NCBI GenBank assembly: GCA_027067895.1 | Contig: JAMOUY010000038.1 | Span: forward strand, 1-15,145 | Source of the DNA: Acidobacteriota bacterium | Lineage (GTDB): Bacteria > Acidobacteriota > Holophagae > Thermotomaculales > Thermotomaculaceae | DNA: 15,145 bases | Reading direction: 5' to 3' | Shown here: one piece after another, positions 7,248 through 13,602 of the stretch | How the letters are laid out: each line of letters begins with the position of its first letter | How positions within the stretch are numbered: the first letter of the stretch is position 1 | Position numbers and translations under genes: made by a program | The notes under the pieces: model-generated | What the model was told of the DNA's origin: nothing | The model's input: only the letters and a program-made list of their open reading frames with translations | The model's database searches: none

Positions 7248-8045
7248 TTATTTCACCGGTAATCTGACTATAAAAACAGTTCCTACTCCCTTTTTGCTGT
7301 TAACCTTGATTTTTCCGCCGTGAGCCTCAACCGCAAGTTTACAAAAGGCAAGTCCGATTCCTCTGTTTAATTCGCTTTTTGACACAACATGATTTAATTG
7401 GACAAATTCTTCAAAAATCTTTTCAAGGTCAACCTCTTCCATACCTTGACCGTTGTCAATCAATTTAATGTCAAAATAATTCTTATCCTTATCCATAGAA
7501 ACCGAAATTTCTATCCTGCCTTTGCCGTTTTGAGTATATTTCAAAGAATTGGCAATCAGGTTTTCAAGCACTCTTTTCAAAATATCCCTGTCAACGTAAA
7601 CGGTGCCGAAGGATTGAGGCGGGTAAAAAACAATTTCCTTTTTTTCAAGTTCAAGAGCAATCTGGAAAGTCTCTTTCGCTTCTTCAACAAGGTTGGGCAA
7701 ATCGGTAGGTTGCTTGTTGATTTTAAAATTTTTGCCCGAATACCTTGCAATATCAAGAGCATTTAAAATCATAGTAAAAACCCTGTTTGTAGAATCAAGG
7801 GCAATATTCAGATATTTTTTCCTCTCTCTTTCGTTTATCTCTTCATCCCTCGCTATTTCAAGCGCGGTTTTAACCGCGGAAAGAGGATTTTTCATATCGT
7901 GGACAAACATTTCAAGGTATTTTTTCTGGTTTTCGGTTTTTTCTTTTTCGGATAAAATAATTCTTTTCGTCCTGAAATAAACAATCACCAAAATAAGATT
8001 TAAAAGCAAACTTATTACCAGTGCAACAATATAATACCCTATCAT
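7248..8045 (-). CDS. Membrane sensor histidine kinase, orphan
   Basis: Autophosphorylates on histidine and would normally pass phosphate to a response regulator. It is compact at 265 residues. One membrane helix (about 4-24) has almost nothing outside it, so there is no periplasmic sensing domain; a short coiled linker leads to the HisKA H-box FVHDMKNPLSAVKTAL with His49. The HATPase domain is complete: N-box LENLIANSLKYT, G1 DNGQGM, F-box IFEEFVQL, G2 RGIGLAFCKLAVEAHGG, and a final GTVFIVRLP. The start ATG (8043-8045) has no Shine-Dalgarno. No response regulator lies within the window, and the sigma54 regulator in the same operon has no receiver domain. The next gene is the zinc-finger protein, whose Shine-Dalgarno lies in this gene's last codons. 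Its signal could come from within the membrane, for example the neighbouring permeases; this is inference. Confidence 0.93.
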   Translation of the reverse strand: MIGYYIVALVISLLLNLILVIVYFRTKRIILSEKEKTENQKKYLEMFVHDMKNPLSAVKTALEIARDEEINERERKKYLNIALDSTNRVFTMILNALDIARYSGKNFKINKQPTDLPNLVEEAKETFQIALELEKKEIVFYPPQSFGTVYVDRDILKRVLENLIANSLKYTQNGKGRIEISVSMDKDKNYFDIKLIDNGQGMEEVDLEKIFEEFVQLNHVVSKSELNRGIGLAFCKLAVEAHGGKIKVNSKKGVGTVFIVRLPVK

Positions 8046-8051
8046 AGTAAT

Positions 8052-8080
8052 ATTATTGAACTTTTTTCATTTTAAATCAA
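8052..8080 (-). promoter_or_regulatory. Weak candidate internal promoter before the histidine kinase gene
   Basis: On the minus strand, TTGATT (8075-8080, 4 of 6) and AATAAT (8052-8057, 5 of 6) are 17 bases apart. A transcript starting about 7 bases later would begin at or next to the kinase ATG (8045), which lacks a Shine-Dalgarno. The 31-bp gap before the kinase is the largest in this operon. The region is AT-rich, so this may be chance. Confidence 0.25.
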
Positions 8081-8841
8081 TCTATTTTTAGAAAATTTTT
8101 TATACAAAGAACGGATAATGTTAAAAACAGCCCCGGAATAACAGAAATATAAGGCGCTACAAGAATAAACTCCTTGCCGTCCGCAATAATATTCCCCCAT
8201 GACGGAAGAGGGGGCTTTATCCCTATTCCCAAAAAACTCAAAGAAGCCTCAACTATTATTGCACCGGAAAAAGCAAGCAAAGTCTGAATTAACAAAGGCT
8301 TTTTTATATTGGGAAGAATATGCCTCAAAACCGCTTTTAAAACCCTTTCTCCCGAAGCGATAGAATAAACAAAGTAGTTTTCCTTTAATTTTGAAAGCAT
8401 AAGCCCTCTTGAAAGCCTTGCAAACCCTACCCAGCCGGAAACACAAAGCGCAAGGATTACTCCGTAAATCCCCCCTTTGAAAAAAGCCGCAAACACAATA
8501 GCCAGAAGCATTCCGGGGAAAGACTGAAAAACATCCATCAGCGATACAAGAATTTTATCCACAAATCCCCCTTTTACAGCAGCGAAAAAAGATACCAAAA
8601 AACCGATTGAGAAAGAAATTAAAACCGAAATAAAGGAAATACCGAAAGAAATCAATCCGCCGAGGCAAATTCTTGACATCAAATCCCTTCCCAAAAAATC
8701 CGTCCCCAAAGGATGAGAAAGAGAGGGTGGAAGAAGCCTCTGGGAAAGATTTACCGAATAATAATCCGGTCTCAAAAGGTACCCCAAAAAACAAAAAATC
8801 AAAATTGTAAAAAAAACAATCCTATAAATCCCTTTTCTCAA
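8077..8841 (-). CDS. DppC/OppC-like ABC transporter permease
   Basis: Inner-membrane subunit of a peptide- or nickel-type ABC importer (PepT family), pairing with the DppB-like protein. It has 254 residues, short for the family (about 270-300). The N-terminal helix (about 6-23) is followed by the family signature SHPLGTDFLGRDLMSR (42-57). Further helices lie at about 63-88, 98-122, 125-140, 185-205 and 230-247. The cytoplasmic EAA coupling loop is around 157-184 (RHILPN at 173-178), and LSFLGIGIKPPLPSWGNII (201-219) is characteristic. The usual C-terminal GDxLRDxLDPR tail is missing: the protein ends NFLKID. The start codon is TTG, supported by AGGAGG seven bases upstream. The gene overlaps the DppB-like gene by 20 bp. 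No ATP-binding or substrate-binding component is encoded nearby, so substrate and activity are uncertain. Confidence 0.9.
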   Translation of the reverse strand: MRKGIYRIVFFTILIFCFLGYLLRPDYYSVNLSQRLLPPSLSHPLGTDFLGRDLMSRICLGGLISFGISFISVLISFSIGFLVSFFAAVKGGFVDKILVSLMDVFQSFPGMLLAIVFAAFFKGGIYGVILALCVSGWVGFARLSRGLMLSKLKENYFVYSIASGERVLKAVLRHILPNIKKPLLIQTLLAFSGAIIVEASLSFLGIGIKPPLPSWGNIIADGKEFILVAPYISVIPGLFLTLSVLCIKNFLKID

Positions 8842-9754
8842 AGGTAATCCTCCTATCCATAAAAGCCATTACAACATCGCCGAAAATGTTTGAATAAATA
8901 TAGACAATCGCAATAAATATAGCAAGAGACTGAACAAGCGGATAATCCCTCACGTTTATGGCGGTAATCAAAAGAAGTCCTATTCCGTCCCAAGAGAAAA
9001 TAGTTTCCGTAATAATCGCCCCGGTAAGCAGAAATCCCGTTTGAAGCGCCAAAACCATAACAACGGGAATTAAAGCGTTTTTCAAAATATGTTTCACATA
9101 GATTAAAAATTCCTTTATTCCTCTCGCTTTAAGGGAAAGCACGAATCTTTCGTTTTTCTTCGCAATCAATTCTCCTCTCAAAATGTGAAGCACATAACTT
9201 CCCATAGGCACGGCCAAAGTCAATGCGGGAAGAAAGACATGATAAAATCCGCCCGTGCCGGAAACGGGAAACATTTTTAATTTAACCGAAAAAACAATCA
9301 AAAGAAGAATGCCGAACCAAAATGACGGAAGAGACATTCCAATTGTGGCAAAAAACGTTATGACTTTGTCCGCCAATCTGCCCTGATAGAAAAAAGAGAG
9401 AAAGGAAAAGAAAAAAGAGAAAAACACAGCCAAAAAAAACGCCGTGCCCCCCAAAAAAAGCGTGTTTACAAATTTCAACCTTATTAAATCAAAACATGAT
9501 TTTCCATAAAAAATGGATTTACCCCCGCCTTTAAAAAAAACGTTTTTTAAAAAAAACAAAGCCTGCATATACAATGGCTTGTCCAATGCATACTCTTTTA
9601 CAACCTTTGCTTTCATAACACCGGAAGCATTTTCCCCCACAAGTATGTCTATCGGGTCTCCCGGCGCAATATGGATTAAAAAAAACACCGCCAACACAAC
9701 GGCTATTACCGTAGGCACCGAAGCAACCATTCTTTTAACCAAATATTCAAGCAT
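8822..9754 (-). CDS. DppB/OppB-like ABC transporter permease
   Basis: Inner-membrane permease subunit of a PepT-family importer (peptides, nickel and related substrates), 310 residues, normal length. The N-terminus MLEYLVKRMVASVPTVIAVV and the following FFLIHIAPGDPIDIL (24-38) are family hallmarks. Membrane helices are at about 9-29, 97-123, 131-157, 174-193, 227-252 and 275-298. The EAA loop FVLSLKARGIKEFLIYVKHI (204-223) is followed by LKNALIP, the conserved contact for the ATPase. LTGAIITETIFSWDGIGLLL (243-262) is also typical. The helix at 97-123 is unusually phenylalanine-rich. The ATG at 9752-9754 sits one base after the regulator's stop (TGACATG), with GGGA about 8 bases upstream. It forms a unit with the DppC-like gene. 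It may take up oligopeptides as a nitrogen source, given its operon partners, but this is inference. Confidence 0.92.
   Translation of the reverse strand: MLEYLVKRMVASVPTVIAVVLAVFFLIHIAPGDPIDILVGENASGVMKAKVVKEYALDKPLYMQALFFLKNVFFKGGGKSIFYGKSCFDLIRLKFVNTLFLGGTAFFLAVFFSFFFSFLSFFYQGRLADKVITFFATIGMSLPSFWFGILLLIVFSVKLKMFPVSGTGGFYHVFLPALTLAVPMGSYVLHILRGELIAKKNERFVLSLKARGIKEFLIYVKHILKNALIPVVMVLALQTGFLLTGAIITETIFSWDGIGLLLITAINVRDYPLVQSLAIFIAIVYIYSNIFGDVVMAFMDRRITFEKRDL
8849..8854 (-). promoter_or_regulatory. Shine-Dalgarno AGGAGG fixing a TTG start for the DppC-like permease
   Basis: AGGAGG on the minus strand lies 7 bases before a TTG at 8839-8841. It is the only full-consensus site I noticed in the window and supports the non-ATG start. 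The same six bases encode the two arginines near the C-terminus of the upstream DppB-like protein. Confidence 0.8.
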
Positions 9755-9755
9755 G

Positions 9756-12700
9756 TCAAATTCCCAATTCTTTTTTCAACTGATGAAGCCTCTGTCTTGT
9801 TATTCCCAACTCCTTCGCCGCCTTTGTAATATTTCCGTTGCATTTCGCAATCACCCGTCTAATATAGTTTCTTCTGAATTCGTCCTCCGCTTCTTTCAAA
9901 CTTCCCCTTACCGAAGTTAAAGACGGCTTTATATCCTCAGGCAGATGCTCAACATCTATAATTTCACTATCGCCGGATAAAATCAAGGCTCTTAAAACAA
10001 TATTCTGCAACTCTCTTACATTTCCCCTGTAATTGTAATTTTTCAGCAAATCCAAAGCCTGATAGGAAAAAACCTTGTCCCTTCCCATCTCGTTTATTTT
10101 TAAAAAATAAGTTGCAAGCAGGGGAATATCTTCTCTCCTTTCGTTTAAGGAAGGCATTTTTATAACATAGGGGGAAATTCTAAAATACAAATCTTCCCTA
10201 AACTTTCCCTCGTCAACAAGTTTTTTTAATTTTTTGTTTGTGGCAAAAACAAACCTTGCATTTACCTTTTTTATTTTTGTGCTTCCAAGCGGGGTAAACT
10301 CCCTTTCCTGCAACACTCTTAAAAGTTTTGCCTGCAAGGAAAGGGGCATTTCTCCTATTTCGTCCATAAAAACGGTGCCGTCTCCCGCAACTTCAAGCAA
10401 TCCCTTTTTGTGTTTGTCCGCGCCGCTAAACGCTCCCTTTTCGTAGCCGAATAATTCGCTTTCAAGCAAATGATTGGGAATTGCGGCGCAATTTATAGGC
10501 ACAAACCTTCTCCTACGCCTTGACGAACAGTAATGCAGTGCCCTTGCAACCAATTCCTTGCCTGTCCCGCTTTCTCCCAAAATCAAAACCGGGACATTGA
10601 AATCGGCAACTTTCAAAATGTTTTCCTTTACTTTTTCAATAGCGGGACTTCTGCCGATAATTTCATTGAGAAATTCACAGTGATAAACTGAGGAAGGCGA
10701 AGGATTTTCGGTGTAAACAAAATTAAACCTTCCCGACAAAACCTTTAAAATAAGCCGAAAAAGATACGCAAAATCGGAATCTATCTCAACATCGCTGACA
10801 AGACAGATTTTTTTGTCATCATCAACAAAAACGCTTTCCCACCTGTTTTCAACTTCTTGGCCATAAGGGACAATGTCAATATGGTTCAGTCCCGCCCACT
10901 TTGCTATTTGTTCAAGGGTTTTTCTAACTGAAAAAAGTTCCCCCTTCTCCGAATGTTCCGCAACCTCACTTAAAAGAACAAAAAGTTCAAGGTCAAATTT
11001 GGATTTTTTTCTTTTAACAATTGCGCCTCTGTAAACATAGGCAAAATCCCTGTTAAACCTTAAAACTTCCCTGTAATCCCTCTCAATTTCCCGGTCTGTT
11101 AAAAAAACAATTTGGGGATATTTTTTCAACAATTCCGTTTTTATAAGAAAAACCGTATGCCTTAACGGACATTTTTCAACATCAAAATAAAAATCGTAAA
11201 CATCGGAAAGCCTGCTTTCAAAGAGAAGCAGTTTAAACCATTTGTAAAGAAAAGGATGAAGTTTGTCATCTTCTTCTGGCACACATTTTACAAATTCCTC
11301 TCTTGCCTTTTCAATCTTTCCTTCATAATAGTGAAGTTCAACTTTTTTGTAAGGAATTTCCTTTTTAAAAAGTTCAATGTCACTTGTTTTTTCAAAAAGT
11401 TCAAGATAATAAAAGGCTTTTTTAAAATCGCCCATATCTTGGTAAATTGTTACCAAAAAATAGTAAAGGGGGGACAATTTAGCATTTATTCCCTTCTTTT
11501 CCGCCAAACTCAATGTTTCAAGAATAAATTTTTCAGCATCGCAAGGAAGTCCGGCAAAAGCCTTTATTTTCGCAAGCGCGCTTAAAACGCTTATTTTTTC
11601 CTCATCACCAATATTCTTTCTGCTAATGTAATACCTGTAAAAGTATTTATAACTTGCGTCAAGGTTGCACATAACCGTTTCAATATGGGCAAGGTTATAC
11701 TCAACATCGTCAAAAATTCCCTCGTTTTCAATATCAACGGCTATTTTCATTGACTTTAAAAACAAGTCTCTTGCCCCGAAAAAATCCTCTTTGTAATAAA
11801 GCGCATTCCCGTAATATTTGTATGTTAAGGCCAATTCAACATAATTGTTCTCCTTCAATGCCTGTTTTATGGCCTTTTCAAAACCTTTTTTAAAATCTTT
11901 GTCTCCCTCAACATAAAATCCTAAAATAGCCTTAAATCTGAAATAAGCGGCATCTTTTTTCCGGGAATTGTCCAAAGCCTTTTTAAGCAAAGCAAAATCC
12001 ATTTTTTTCAAAGCATATTCAAACAGGCATAATTCTCTCGGTTTGTCTTTTCCCCAATCAAAATTTTCTTGAAAAAGCGCCTTTGCAAGAAGGCAGAAAT
12101 CACTCTCAATCTTTTTTTCTTCGCAAAGAGAAATAAGTTTCTCGTGTTTATTCAAAAAGTAAAGGCATTCGGTATAAAAATCGTAAAAAAAACTGTCTCC
12201 GCTTTCTTCAAAATATTTAACCGCTTTTGAATAATTATCGGCACAATACCAAACAAAGCCCTTCAACCCGGAATCCACGTTTTTCAGAGAATCTATCCTG
12301 TGTGCGAATTCCGCTTTCCTCGGGGATTTTTTTAAAAAATCCTTCTCCCCAATTACCGATTTTTTTTCTCCCCTTATAATTTTTTTTTCAATAAAAGAAA
12401 ATTTTTTGTCTTTGAAAAAGCGTTCGTAAACGTTGAAAAGACAGCGACCGCCGTCAAAAAAACCCTTTCCTTCCAAGACATTATCGCATTTCCCATTTTC
12501 CAATTTTTCCATTTCTTCTTTCGGCAATCCGGAAAAGTCAAGAATGTTTTTCTCTATCTCAACATCTGACAAATCAAAAAGCGTTGAAAAAGGAATAAAC
12601 AGAAAAGAGGATTTTTTCTCAACTTTTGTTAAAAAATGTCTGAAAGAATATTCGGGGAAAATATAATTTAACACATCTAATTTTCCCTCAATTACAGGAT

Positions 12701-13601
12701 TAAAAACCTTACAGACATCTGCTTCAATCAATTCATTGTATTTGTCGGAAAAGGGTTTTTTTTCCAAAATAAAAAACCTGAAAGACGGAATTTTTTTGGA
12801 AATTTTCAGAAAAATTTTCAAAGAATAAAAATCCAACCCCTCCCCGTTTTCAACAAAAACCATCTCGTCTTCTACGTTTTCAATTAAAGGCTTTATCTTT
12901 TTCCACAACAAATCAGCGTCGGGAAGGCTTCTTCCCTCGTACAAAGGCAGGTTTAAAAAAAAGTATCTTTTCGCAAACCTGTTATAACTTCCGAAGGGAA
13001 TACTTGTATTTGAAAATTCAAACAAAGAAAAATTCGGAACAAAAACTTTTAAAAACGGATTAACCATGTGAGTGTAAGGAAAAACCAAAAAAGAATTTTT
13101 TTTGTCCGCATAATCTTCAAAAATTTTTTTAAAATCACCTTTAAAATGAGAAAATAGGCCGATATTATCAAAATTTAAAGAAGAAACTTCGTCAAGGATA
13201 AACAGCAAATTAACAAGGGAATTGCCCGCTTTATCAAGATTGTCAATCATTGAACAGAATTTTTGGGAAAAATTTTTAAACTTCCGAGAAAAATTGTTTT
13301 TTTCGTTTTCCTCGCTAAAAGCAAGGGAATAAAAAAAACCCTTTACCTGTTTAAGATAAAGGGCTTCGTCAAAATCAACATAACTATCGGTATTTTTCAG
13401 AAAAAGAAAATCTTCCTTGGTTTTTAAAACGGAATTCGGCAAAATGCTTTCCGGCATTTCGCCTTTTTCTTTATAGAAAAAACCAGCGTTTATCAATTGG
13501 CGCGCATAAAATACCGCTTTTTTAAAGGGAAGCCTTCCCCCTTTTTTTAAACCTTCTCCCGGCAGTAATCTGTTTGAATCAAAAAACAGATAATCCCGCA
13601 T
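9756..13601 (-). CDS. Giant sigma54-dependent regulator: decayed kinase/STAND-like N-terminus, TPRs, AAA+ and Fis HTH
   Basis: A 1281-residue activator of sigma54 RNA polymerase. The C-terminal part is clear: AAA+ domain from about 980, Walker A GESGTGKE (1009-1016), GAFSGA loop (1056-1061; canonical GAFTGA), Walker B GTVFMDEIGE (1075-1084), FREDLYFRIS (1134-1143), then a Fis-type helix-turn-helix (about 1236-1281, NGNITKAAKELGITRQRLHQ). Upstream, tetratricopeptide-like helix pairs fill about 450-800, clearest at 588-740 (YGNALYYKEDFFGARDLFLK, MGDFKKAFYYLELFEK). Residues 868-960 look GAF-like. The first 450 residues are only suggestive: 33-70 aligns by eye to the catalytic loop of a protein kinase, but with EMPESILPNS where HRDxKPxN is expected. 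Residues 245-280 resemble a STAND Walker B region with VFVENGEGLDF replacing the usual acidic pair. No receiver domain is seen. The ATG is one base after the glnN stop with no Shine-Dalgarno, so translation is probably by reinitiation. Target promoters are unknown. Confidence 0.93.
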   Translation of the reverse strand: MRDYLFFDSNRLLPGEGLKKGGRLPFKKAVFYARQLINAGFFYKEKGEMPESILPNSVLKTKEDFLFLKNTDSYVDFDEALYLKQVKGFFYSLAFSEENEKNNFSRKFKNFSQKFCSMIDNLDKAGNSLVNLLFILDEVSSLNFDNIGLFSHFKGDFKKIFEDYADKKNSFLVFPYTHMVNPFLKVFVPNFSLFEFSNTSIPFGSYNRFAKRYFFLNLPLYEGRSLPDADLLWKKIKPLIENVEDEMVFVENGEGLDFYSLKIFLKISKKIPSFRFFILEKKPFSDKYNELIEADVCKVFNPVIEGKLDVLNYIFPEYSFRHFLTKVEKKSSFLFIPFSTLFDLSDVEIEKNILDFSGLPKEEMEKLENGKCDNVLEGKGFFDGGRCLFNVYERFFKDKKFSFIEKKIIRGEKKSVIGEKDFLKKSPRKAEFAHRIDSLKNVDSGLKGFVWYCADNYSKAVKYFEESGDSFFYDFYTECLYFLNKHEKLISLCEEKKIESDFCLLAKALFQENFDWGKDKPRELCLFEYALKKMDFALLKKALDNSRKKDAAYFRFKAILGFYVEGDKDFKKGFEKAIKQALKENNYVELALTYKYYGNALYYKEDFFGARDLFLKSMKIAVDIENEGIFDDVEYNLAHIETVMCNLDASYKYFYRYYISRKNIGDEEKISVLSALAKIKAFAGLPCDAEKFILETLSLAEKKGINAKLSPLYYFLVTIYQDMGDFKKAFYYLELFEKTSDIELFKKEIPYKKVELHYYEGKIEKAREEFVKCVPEEDDKLHPFLYKWFKLLLFESRLSDVYDFYFDVEKCPLRHTVFLIKTELLKKYPQIVFLTDREIERDYREVLRFNRDFAYVYRGAIVKRKKSKFDLELFVLLSEVAEHSEKGELFSVRKTLEQIAKWAGLNHIDIVPYGQEVENRWESVFVDDDKKICLVSDVEIDSDFAYLFRLILKVLSGRFNFVYTENPSPSSVYHCEFLNEIIGRSPAIEKVKENILKVADFNVPVLILGESGTGKELVARALHYCSSRRRRRFVPINCAAIPNHLLESELFGYEKGAFSGADKHKKGLLEVAGDGTVFMDEIGEMPLSLQAKLLRVLQEREFTPLGSTKIKKVNARFVFATNKKLKKLVDEGKFREDLYFRISPYVIKMPSLNERREDIPLLATYFLKINEMGRDKVFSYQALDLLKNYNYRGNVRELQNIVLRALILSGDSEIIDVEHLPEDIKPSLTSVRGSLKEAEDEFRRNYIRRVIAKCNGNITKAAKELGITRQRLHQLKKELGI

Positions 13602-13602
13602 A

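Noticed and set aside
9513..9920. 135-codon open frame on the plus strand
   Set aside because: Antisense to the DppB-like and regulator genes, with no recognisable domain.
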